A stretch of 53,547 nt of DNA from contig UCCS01000075.1 in NCBI GenBank assembly GCA_900470965.1, positions 1 through 53,547 on the forward strand. The letters run 5' to 3'. Both the position numbers and the translations under genes were made by a program. Below, piece after piece: positions 42,348 through 49,735 of this stretch; positions within the stretch are counted from its first letter, which is position 1, and every line of letters begins with the position of its first letter. Under the pieces are notes generated by a model, which saw nothing but the letters and a program-made list of their open reading frames with translations, did no database searches and had not been told where the DNA came from. The DNA is from Hyphomicrobiales bacterium. Its GTDB lineage: Bacteria > Pseudomonadota > Alphaproteobacteria > Rhizobiales > Rhizobiaceae.

Positions 42348-43094
42348 TCACCAAGCCTGCTGCGTCGGCATGACGAACACCTCGGCAATATCCATATGCG
42401 GAGGCGACTGCAGCGCAAACAGCACAGTATCCGCGATATCCTCGGCCTTCAGAAACTCCATCTGCGTCTTCAGCTCCTCCATCTGCTGGCGCGCCGCCGG
42501 GTCCGAGATCTGGTCGTAGAGTTCGGTTTCGACAGCACCCGGCTGCACGCAGGTCACCCGGATATTGTGCTTCTTCGAAAGCTCGATGCGCATGCCGTCA
42601 GACAGCGCCGTGATCGCATGTTTCGTCGCGCAATAGACCGATAGGCCCGCAAAGATCTTGCGCCCGGCAATCGACGAAGTGTTGACGATATGGCCGGATT
42701 TCCGGCCGATCATGTGCGGCAGCACGGCAGCTGTGGTGTTGAGCACGCCCTTGATATTGACGTCCACCATCCGGTGCCACTCATCCGTCTTCAGCATGTC
42801 GATGTCGGAAAGCGGCATGAGGCCGGCATTGTTGAAGAGGATATCGACCGTGCCGAATGCCTCGACGAGCTTTGAAACACCCGCAGTGACGGAGCCGTTG
42901 TCGACGACATCCATCTCCAGTGCGATGGCCTGACCGCCGGCTTTCTCGATCTCGGCGACGAGTTGCGTCAGCCGGTCGGCGCGGCGCGCGGCAAGGCCGA
43001 CCTTGGCGCCATTGGCGGCAAGCTTCAGCGCCGTGGCGGCGCCGATACCGCTCGATGCACCCGTGATGAGAGCGACTTTTCCCTGGATTGACAT
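42348..43094 (-). CDS. Short-chain dehydrogenase/reductase (SDR)
   Basis: This 248-residue classical SDR has ALITGASSGIGAATALKL (TGxxxGIG), AARRADRLTQL, NNAGLMP, the serine in VNTSSIAGRK and catalytic YCATKHA (YxxxK). It is close in length and motifs to the SDR at 31894 but clearly different in sequence. The C-terminal segment HMDIAEVFVMPTQQ resembles YdfG/3-hydroxy acid dehydrogenase types. I chose ATG 43094 with AAGGGAATG upstream; the long frame before it crosses repeat copy E and is not coding. An AraC regulator lies upstream in the same direction. Confidence 0.9.
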   Translation of the reverse strand: MSIQGKVALITGASSGIGAATALKLAANGAKVGLAARRADRLTQLVAEIEKAGGQAIALEMDVVDNGSVTAGVSKLVEAFGTVDILFNNAGLMPLSDIDMLKTDEWHRMVDVNIKGVLNTTAAVLPHMIGRKSGHIVNTSSIAGRKIFAGLSVYCATKHAITALSDGMRIELSKKHNIRVTCVQPGAVETELYDQISDPAARQQMEELKTQMEFLKAEDIADTVLFALQSPPHMDIAEVFVMPTQQAW

Positions 43095-43215
43095 TGTTTC
43101 ATTCCCTTTCGTTGCCGTCGTTGCGACGGTCGGTTGCGATGGGAACAAACTAGAAAATCGGGCGCCCGCTTTCGCTCGGCCGCTTGCTGCAACTATCGGG
43201 GATTTGCTGCGAACA

Positions 43216-43263
43216 AGAGCAATTTCAGCAAAAGTGCGCAGCGGTTTTGCGCCCGGAAATGCG
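43216..43263. repeat. Palindromic repeat, copy E (diverged arms)
   Basis: AGCAATTTCAGCAAAAG and GCGCCCGGAAATGCG are the arms. Both arms carry compensating changes (ATTTC/GGAAAT), so the outer pairing is kept. The centre GTGCGCAGCGGTTTTGC is identical to copy C. It lies between the AraC gene and the SDR gene. Confidence 0.78.
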
Positions 43264-43276
43264 CAGGACAAAAGCG

Positions 43277-44200
43277 CTACCCGCGGTAATGGCGCGGGCT
43301 CACACCGACCGCCCGCCGGAACACCTGCGCGAAATGGCTGGGGCTGGAATAGCCGAGATCGAGCGCGACCTGGATGATGCTCGCATCCGTCTCGCGCAGC
43401 AGCCGGCGCGCCTCTGCCATCTTCAGCTGGATGAAATAATCCGACGGCGACGTGCCGGTCGACTGCTTGAAGACGCGGGAAAAATGAAAGGCGCTGAGCT
43501 CGGCTTCATTGGCGAGGCTTTCGAGATTGAAGGCCTGATCGAGCCCCGCCTCCATCATCCGCACCACCCTCTGCAGCTTGAAGGCCGGCAGCGCCCCGCG
43601 CCGGGCGGGCATCGCGCTATCCCGCTTGCCGTAATGCCGCACGAGATGGACGCCAAGCGCCTGCGCAATGCCCTGCACATACATCTCGCTGGGCTCGGCC
43701 GCGCCCGTCAGCTCTTTCAGGATCATCCCCATCAGCCCCGAAATCGTCTCGTCCCGCTGCCCCGAAATATCCGCCAGCCGAAACGTCTCGCCGCCCTCAG
43801 CACCAAAAACCTCCGCAATCGCCTGCTGGTAGATCGGCAGCCCGAGATAGAGATGCATGACGCAAAGCGGATCGCCTTCGCTCGTCTCCCACCGCATCTC
43901 ATAGGGCGTCTCACTCTGCGTCAGATAAAAATCCCCCGCCGAGACCTCCACCGACATCCACTCCCCGCCGATGTCGCGCTCCTCGATGCGCGCCGAGCCG
44001 GAGACGATCCAGACCACGAGCGGTTCGGCGACGGCGGGTATGAGGAGATTGGTCTCCAGCGGCTGATGGGAGAGGAGGTGGACGGAAATGGTGCTCCACG
44101 CAGGGCCGTGGCTGCGGGCGAGAAGGCGGGCGTGGATACGCTGGCTCAGGGCTTCGGGCGAGGATTTTTCGGGCATGGGAACGCAGCTCACGATTTTCAT
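43277..44200 (-). CDS. AraC-family transcriptional regulator
   Basis: This 307-residue protein has an N-terminal AraC-binding/cupin region (residues 40-170) and a C-terminal HTH_18 with two units: FNLESLANEAELSAFHFSRVFKQSTGTSPSDYFIQLKM and IIQVALDLGYSSPSHFAQVFRRAVGVSPRHYRG. The effector is unknown. It marks the GC-rich left border of the AT-rich island; the next gene begins 237 bases away on the opposite strand. Confidence 0.9.
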   Translation of the reverse strand: MKIVSCVPMPEKSSPEALSQRIHARLLARSHGPAWSTISVHLLSHQPLETNLLIPAVAEPLVVWIVSGSARIEERDIGGEWMSVEVSAGDFYLTQSETPYEMRWETSEGDPLCVMHLYLGLPIYQQAIAEVFGAEGGETFRLADISGQRDETISGLMGMILKELTGAAEPSEMYVQGIAQALGVHLVRHYGKRDSAMPARRGALPAFKLQRVVRMMEAGLDQAFNLESLANEAELSAFHFSRVFKQSTGTSPSDYFIQLKMAEARRLLRETDASIIQVALDLGYSSPSHFAQVFRRAVGVSPRHYRG

Positions 44201-44436
44201 TACAGCACATAAATCATGTGGTTAATTGTGTCGCCTCCACCACTTCCGAAGACATTTATCGCCGATGCGGTACGCGTGCATCAGCAGCCTGCCGATCAAA
44301 CGCGAAGCATCAAAGTGGTACACGTTCCGCCTGCAAACGCCTACGTGGCGAAGCCGCCGAAGATGGCTTGAAAAGCAACGCGATATAGTTGCAATTGGCT
44401 TGTGCGCAATGATCCCTAGATTGAGTCGGAGGCAAG

Positions 44437-46188
44437 ATGGATTCGGTAACGCAGGCACTTATGGAAGAGTTCGCGACAGCGAATAGTATTACTGAACTGT
44501 CCGGGGACAAGAAATTTGAGCATTTCGCTGCGTATTGCCTAATCTCATCAAGGTATAATGAAGAATTCGATGTTCAAGATGTCGTCGCCGGTGACGGAGC
44601 CGACCTGAACGTGGATGCCTTCGCTGTTAAAGTAAATGGACGTATAGCCGACGACGCGGACTTCATACAGGACGTACTCGACCTCAACGGCTATCTCGAT
44701 GTTGAATTTATTATCGTTCAAGCCAAGACTTCTAGCAATTTTGACGGCGCAGCGATTATCGCATTAGGCGATAATCTTGCAAAACAGGTTTTTGCCGAGC
44801 AGCAAACGATGCCGGTAAACGACGACGTCAAACGATTGATAGAAATCAAAAATGCCATCTTTCGAAACGCTTCGAAACTTAAGGAAAATCCGGTCTGCAG
44901 AGTATATTACGCATGTACAGGCAACTGGAGTGAAGACAAATATTTAGTTGAGGCCATAAAAGCCAAAAGAAACGACCTGCTCAACACCAATATATTTTCT
45001 GAAGTCTATTTCGAACCCGTTGGTGCACGTAGTCTGCAAAAGATGTTTCGCGACACTAGAACCAGTATTTCAAAGGAAATAACATTTGAAAAACTTGTAA
45101 CTCTGCCAAACATAAACGGCGTCACCGCGTCTTATTTAGGTGTTCTACCTCACGGGGAATTTCTAAAACTCATTTCAGACGATGGCGGGGAATTGATCAA
45201 ATCAGTCTTCGTTGACAACGTAAGAGACTTTCAAGGCGCGAATGAAGTAAACGCAGACATCGCAAAAACTATTACAGATGGAATGTTCGATCAGTTCGTG
45301 TTGAGGAACAATGGCATCACAATCGTATCAAGAAATATAAAAGTTACATCTAGTAAATTTACCTTAATTGACTACCAGATTGTTAATGGATGCCAAACGA
45401 GCCATGTATTATTTGCAAATAAAGGTGCCATCAAGGAGGATCTTTTCGTTCCCGTAAAACTGATTCATACAGAAAATGAGGAAGTCTCGCAGAGTGTAAT
45501 AAAATCTACCAATAAGCAAACACCCGTAGAAGAAAACGACCTCTTGGCCCTCACGCAGTTTCAACGTGATCTTGAAGATTTCTATAATGGGAGACCCGAG
45601 GATTATCGCCTGTTTTACGAGCGACGAGCAAAACAATACGCGGGACAAGCTGGTATTGAAAAAGGACGCATAACAACGGTTGGGAGCCAATTGAAGAGCT
45701 TCTCGTCAATGTTTCTGGATTATCCCCACCAAGCTTCTCGATACCAAGGCACTTTGCTAAAAACTGTGAACAAGCAAGTTTTCCAGGCTTCTCATAAACC
45801 TGAGCCGTATTTTACGGCTGCCCTTGGCTTGTATCGCTTCGAGACGTTTGCTCGGAGGCTATCTCCTAGCGAACGAACACTTGCCTCTTTTAGATATTAC
45901 CTCCTCATGGCATTCAGATATCGCTACGAGCCCAGCGAGTTCACCGGGGCAGGCAACAAAAGAATTGCGACATATTGCAAGCCCCTTATTGAGCTTCTTT
46001 CAAACGCAGATCAGGCCAAATCGGTTTTTGATGAGGCATGTTTAATTGTGACCAAAGCGCTAGGAAGTCTCAATCTTAAACTAGAACGAGACAACGCTAA
46101 GTCACGAGCTCTGGTCGACGAAGTGAAGAGGCTCGCCAAAGAAGCGAATCCCAATCTGAAGCCACCTGAAAACGGTAGTTTATTTTAG
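44437..46188 (+). CDS. AIPR-family (abortive phage infection) protein
   Basis: This 583-residue cytoplasmic protein has the AIPR core (PF10592 as I recall it): FVDNVRDFQGANEVNADI (258-275), FVLRNNGITIVSRNI (287-301) and IDYQIVNGCQTSHVLF (311-326). The N-terminal 120 residues look like a PD-(D/E)XK nuclease: GDGADLNVDAFAV with D60, then VEFIIVQAKTS with Q95-x-K97. The family was named for phage-resistance proteins; the mechanism is unclear. CGGAGGCAAG precedes the ATG. The gene is much more AT-rich than its neighbours, so it was probably acquired horizontally. A putAbiC-like gene follows in the same direction. Confidence 0.85.
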   Translation: MDSVTQALMEEFATANSITELSGDKKFEHFAAYCLISSRYNEEFDVQDVVAGDGADLNVDAFAVKVNGRIADDADFIQDVLDLNGYLDVEFIIVQAKTSSNFDGAAIIALGDNLAKQVFAEQQTMPVNDDVKRLIEIKNAIFRNASKLKENPVCRVYYACTGNWSEDKYLVEAIKAKRNDLLNTNIFSEVYFEPVGARSLQKMFRDTRTSISKEITFEKLVTLPNINGVTASYLGVLPHGEFLKLISDDGGELIKSVFVDNVRDFQGANEVNADIAKTITDGMFDQFVLRNNGITIVSRNIKVTSSKFTLIDYQIVNGCQTSHVLFANKGAIKEDLFVPVKLIHTENEEVSQSVIKSTNKQTPVEENDLLALTQFQRDLEDFYNGRPEDYRLFYERRAKQYAGQAGIEKGRITTVGSQLKSFSSMFLDYPHQASRYQGTLLKTVNKQVFQASHKPEPYFTAALGLYRFETFARRLSPSERTLASFRYYLLMAFRYRYEPSEFTGAGNKRIATYCKPLIELLSNADQAKSVFDEACLIVTKALGSLNLKLERDNAKSRALVDEVKRLAKEANPNLKPPENGSLF

Positions 46189-46506
46189 CGAGTTGCTCGC
46201 AATGGCTGCATCCACTGCTCTAGTTGAGCGATCGACTCAATGAAGCTCGATCGTCAACCTGTTGGCCTGAAAAAGCCGAACTGAGCATGGTCCCTGGGAC
46301 CGGAGCAATATTAGACGCTTTGAAGATATGCCGCAGAGGTTTCCCGCAGGGAACAATTAACTGAACCATGCCGCGGGATCACTGATGTGCGGGCAAGTCC
46401 GACTCCATGGGGAGCAATTCGATTAGCAGCTAACGTTGTACAGGTTGTTTTAATTTATTCGCGCTACCATGAGGAGAAATGCAAAGATATTAGAGAGAGC
46501 CTTTAA
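46189..46506. other. Structured non-coding spacer between AIPR and putAbiC-like genes
   Basis: This is a 318-base stretch without a plausible gene. It holds a strong hairpin, GTTGAGCGATCGA (46223-46235) with TCGATCGTCAAC (46247-46258): 12 pairs with a single bulged G. It also holds GGTCCC-T-GGGACC (46289-46301) and TTCCC-GCA-GGGAA (46341-46353). None is followed by a T-tract. The AT-rich end (46435-46480) probably contains the promoter of the next gene. A small RNA, an attenuator or a protein-binding array are all possible. Confidence 0.5.
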
Positions 46507-47382
46507 ATGATAACGAGTATTGCTCGCGCCGCTCTGTTTTTAACCGTAACAGCGTTTGTATTTGCAATATGGGCCTTTTGGGGTATGGCCGGCCCTAGAA
46601 TATCTGAGATATTTCTAAGTAGCGGATTTCTGCAGCTGCCAGAGCCACTTATTCCACCGATCGAGAGCCTTCCAGGTAGCGGCGAAGTAATGTCGAAAGC
46701 TGGTCAATGGGGCGATGGCTTCGGAGCTCTAAATGCGCTATTTGCTGGCTTAGCTTTTACCGGCGCCCTAGCAGCACTGTTTATGCAAGGCGAGGCAACA
46801 GAACGTCAAAATAAAGATCTCCATCGTCAACGCTTCGAGAGTTCGTATTTTGAACTGTTGTCACTGCTTCGGGAAGCGCGGCGAGAAGTAAGGTTTCGCT
46901 ATAGTTTGCCCTATCGCAAAGCAAACAAAATATCCGGGACTTCAGAAAGAGGCCAAATGCAGACGGAAGCAGCAGCCTTTCGAACTGCAGTTTATGAAAT
47001 GCGTTACCTGATCAGAACAAAAACAACTATCACTTCAATCACAAGGCCACAACTGGAACGTCTTTACAGGATTGGCATCCATGCGAGATTTGAGAGCACT
47101 TTTGGACCTTACTTTAGGATTGTTTACACTATCCTTCGACGCATAAGAGACGACAAAATCCTTAGCAACAAGGAAAAAATACAGTATGCCAACCTGCTCC
47201 GAAGCCAACTTACATCGCATGAATTGAGTTTAGCTGGCTTCAATGGCTTGATGCCGCAAGCAAACGATTTTAGCCAACTTATTACCGAGTTTCATATGCT
47301 TAAGTACCTGCCTCCGGGTATGGCACGAAGAGCGTTAGAGCAGCTCTATGATGAAGAAGCGTTTGCGGCCAGAAACGACTAG
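46507..47382 (+). CDS. putAbiC-like membrane protein (putative abortive infection)
   Basis: This 291-residue protein has two N-terminal membrane segments (about residues 7-27 and 72-93) and a cytoplasmic helical domain. RQRFESSYFELLSLLREAR (108-125), GPYFRIVYTILRRI (200-213) and QYANLLRSQLTSHELSLAGFNGL (226-248) match the putative phage abortive infection family putAbiC (PF16872) as I remember it. Membrane anchoring suggests an effector that acts on the envelope or senses there. AGAGAGAG before the ATG is a modest ribosome binding site. It is AT-rich like the AIPR gene, 318 bases upstream, and the two probably form one defence locus. Confidence 0.75.
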   Translation: MITSIARAALFLTVTAFVFAIWAFWGMAGPRISEIFLSSGFLQLPEPLIPPIESLPGSGEVMSKAGQWGDGFGALNALFAGLAFTGALAALFMQGEATERQNKDLHRQRFESSYFELLSLLREARREVRFRYSLPYRKANKISGTSERGQMQTEAAAFRTAVYEMRYLIRTKTTITSITRPQLERLYRIGIHARFESTFGPYFRIVYTILRRIRDDKILSNKEKIQYANLLRSQLTSHELSLAGFNGLMPQANDFSQLITEFHMLKYLPPGMARRALEQLYDEEAFAARND

Positions 47383-47567
47383 CCTACCCGATGCAAGCCG
47401 TAAGCGATTGTTTCGATGAAGCAAAAATTGGACAATTCCCAAAAGCGCGCTCCTTACTAGTCCAACTTGCTAACTATATCCTGGGCTACCGACATCATAA
47501 GGGAGACACAGACGCTAGACGCAAGCCAGCCGCTCTACCTCATCGTCCCAGAAGTCGTTGCTCTCCC

Positions 47568-48605
47568 TCATTCCCCCACCAATCCCCCAGCCTTCTTCCA
47601 GGCATCAATCCCACCCTCAATATGACACGCACTCCCCATCCCCGCATCCTGCGCCGCCTGCACGGCCATCGCCGATCTCTCCCCGAACGCACAGTAAAAC
47701 ACCACCCTCTTGCCCGTCGCCACCGCCAGCTCATGCAGCATCCCGCCCGCTGACAGGTTCTCCTGCAGATCGGCATAGGGCGCATGCAGCGCGCCGGGGA
47801 TCACCCCATGCCGCTCCCGCTCGCTCCTCTCACGCAGGTCGACGATAACGACATCAGGCCGCCCGCGGAGAACAAGCGCATCCTTCGCACTCACCGCCCA
47901 GCCCTTGCGGGCGATTTCGTCCTGGTGGAGGCCGATGTGGATATTGGCGGGGACGGCGACGTCCATCATCTTCGGGTTGGGCAGGTGGAGGTTGTTCATC
48001 AGCTCGGCATATTCCTCGACCGACTTGACCTGCAGGCGCGGGTTGAAGCGTTTTTCCTCGCCGATGGTGGAGACCGTGTCGCCCTTGTAGTCATGGGCCG
48101 GGAAGAGCAGCGTTTCCTCCGGCAGGCGGAGCAGCTTGTTGAAGATCGAGTCATATTGGGCGCGGGGATCGCCGTTCTGGAAATCGGTGCGCCCCGTGCC
48201 GCGGATGAGCAGCGTGTCGCCGGTGAAGATGCGATCGCCCATCAGGTAGGAATAGGAATCGTCCGTATGGCCGGGCGTATAGAGCACGTCGAGGCTAAGG
48301 CCCTCGATCCCGACGCGGTCGCCTTCGGAAACCCGCATGGCCACGACATCTGCCTTGGTCTGCTCGCCCATCACGGTGATGCAATGCGTCTGGTCGCGCA
48401 GCGCGCCGAGCCCGGTAATGTGGTCGGCATGCAGGTGGGTATCCACCGCCTTGACCAGCTTCAGGTCCAGCTCGCGCACGAGCTGCATGTAGCGATCCAC
48501 CTTTTCCAGCACGGGATCGATGATCAGCGCCTCGCCGCCGCGCCTGGAGGCGATGAGATAGGTGTAGGTGCCGGAAACACTGTCGAAAAGCTGTCGGAAA
48601 ATCAT
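47568..48605 (-). CDS. Persulfide-dioxygenase-like MBL-fold and rhodanese fusion
   Basis: This 345-residue two-domain enzyme has an N-terminal metallo-beta-lactamase domain of ETHE1/Blh type with THLHADHITG (56-65), PGHTDDS (H113), TGDTLLI (D130) and FPAHDY (H171). The C-terminal rhodanese domain (about 235-340) has the active-site loop FYCAFGERS with Cys305. The fusion couples sulfane-sulfur transfer with persulfide oxidation to sulfite. GGAGTGGACAG precedes the ATG. The right border of the AT-rich island is about 30-180 bases beyond its C-terminal end. No BigR-type regulator is adjacent. Confidence 0.9.
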   Translation of the reverse strand: MIFRQLFDSVSGTYTYLIASRRGGEALIIDPVLEKVDRYMQLVRELDLKLVKAVDTHLHADHITGLGALRDQTHCITVMGEQTKADVVAMRVSEGDRVGIEGLSLDVLYTPGHTDDSYSYLMGDRIFTGDTLLIRGTGRTDFQNGDPRAQYDSIFNKLLRLPEETLLFPAHDYKGDTVSTIGEEKRFNPRLQVKSVEEYAELMNNLHLPNPKMMDVAVPANIHIGLHQDEIARKGWAVSAKDALVLRGRPDVVIVDLRERSERERHGVIPGALHAPYADLQENLSAGGMLHELAVATGKRVVFYCAFGERSAMAVQAAQDAGMGSACHIEGGIDAWKKAGGLVGE

Positions 48606-48790
48606 CTGTCCACTCCGTTGCTGGCTTGGTCGTCCCGGACCTGGGCTGTGAACTGCATCGGACCTATCAGCAGATCATAATATTGCGCCGGAGAAAGCGG
48701 AAGGAGCGACAGGGACGGATCGAATGGCCCGCCCTCGCCTAATATTACTAGCTGCCGTAAGGCGATGTAGCCTTTCCCTTACGTAAGCCC

Positions 48791-48830
48791 CTGCCTCTCG
48801 GGTCAGGTCGCTGCCTTTCAAGTCAGGTCG
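48791..48830. repeat. Two 20-bp tandem repeat units
   Basis: CTGCCTCTCGGGTCAGGTCG and CTGCCTTTCAAGTCAGGTCG lie head to tail and match at 17 of 20 positions. They are in the gene-free region upstream of the persulfide-dioxygenase gene start. Confidence 0.7.
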
Positions 48831-49025
48831 GCTGCGGCACGATGCGGATATAGGCTTTGGTCCCTTCCGGCCCTGCGAATAGAGCGGCTTTGCCTCCTGG
48901 TTGGAAATTGAGCCGGCGATAATCGCCTCGGTGTGCGGGTCAGATAAACGAATCGCAGACGGGCGTTGCGGTTTGAGCAGTCAAAAGTCACACAAATCGC
49001 CGTTTTTACTGTGCAAAGATTGCGT

Positions 49026-49057
49026 AAATGCCCGGCGGAAAGTACCGCCGGGCATTT
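49026..49057. terminator. Orphan 13-bp perfect hairpin terminator
   Basis: AAATGCCCGGCGG (49026-49038), an AAAGTA loop and CCGCCGGGCATTT (49045-49057) form a perfect 13-bp GC-rich stem with a T-rich end (ATTTATTAAG). There is no annotated gene within 400 bases upstream on the plus strand, so the transcript it would end is unknown. Confidence 0.7.
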
Positions 49058-49372
49058 ATTAAGCAATAGCTGAAATAATTTCCCCGAGATTTAAAAAGTG
49101 AAATTGCGGTTCCATTATTCCAGCCTACAATGCTCCACGCTGGATGCTGCAAACCCAGTGGAGAAGGGTTGCCCACAGCTCTAAATCGGGCCTCCCTTCT
49201 CCTTCCATACCGCAAGCGCCGATATGTTGCTATTACGTGCGTAACATCGTGAACAGGCATTGAAGAAATCCCCAGGACGGACCGGGGGCTGCACGATGAC
49301 GTGATCTCCTTTTTATTGAAGAACACAATCTGCGCCCTAGAACGTTCCCGGGGGACGTTTGAGGGAATGTCG

Positions 49373-49573
49373 ATGATCAGAGATAAAATGTCGGCGAGCC
49401 AGACGCCGATGCAGGAAGAAGATGTCGCTCTTTGCCAGCGCGTCTTTGAGCATATCTGCATGGCAAGGCATATCGCCAGCAATGACGAGCGCGAGGAACT
49501 GGCCATCCAGATCCTGCATTTCTATCAGCATGGGGTGAAGGACCAGGGGAGTCTGGAGCGCCTGTTGCTGTAG
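49373..49573 (+). CDS. Small protein of unknown function (66 aa)
   Basis: This short cytoplasmic protein has the helical core EDVALCQRVFEHICMARHIASNDEREELAIQILHFYQHGVKDQGSLERLL. It resembles small conserved rhizobial proteins of unknown function that share RVFxxIC...A..IL.FYQ.GV. There is no known domain. I chose ATG 49373 (MIRDKMSASQT), preceded by GAGGG; an ATG at 49367 is two codons upstream. It stands alone before the cyclase gene. Confidence 0.65.
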   Translation: MIRDKMSASQTPMQEEDVALCQRVFEHICMARHIASNDEREELAIQILHFYQHGVKDQGSLERLLL

Positions 49574-49735
49574 GTCAGGAGACGCGCATTGCGGAGGGTG
49601 TGCGCCGTGCGGCCCTCTAGCTGCCAGCGGCTCTTTCGTCATGTTCGGGGCTGCCCACGATATCTGCAGCGGGCAGACTGCCTTTCGCGCCTATGCTACA
49701 CTCCGCTCGAGAGCATGCTCATCGAGGGGACCGGC

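Larger units (their letters stand above)
48606..49372. other. Gene-free 767-base region
   Basis: I see no convincing gene on either strand. It contains a 20-bp tandem repeat (48791-48830), an orphan terminator-like hairpin (49026-49057) and the imperfect palindrome TTACG-TG-CGTAA (49233-49244), all noted separately. It may hold a small RNA ending at the hairpin. Confidence 0.6.

Noticed and set aside
47391..47753. Possible third small gene after the putAbiC-like gene (starts MQAVSDCFDEAK)
   Set aside because: The first 48 residues look protein-like, but there is no ribosome binding site and most of the frame is antisense to the rhodanese domain; a remnant cannot be excluded.
49340..49362. 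EcfG-type stress promoter (GAAC ... CGTT) before the 66-residue protein
   Set aside because: The two boxes are only 12 bases apart, while 16-17 are needed.
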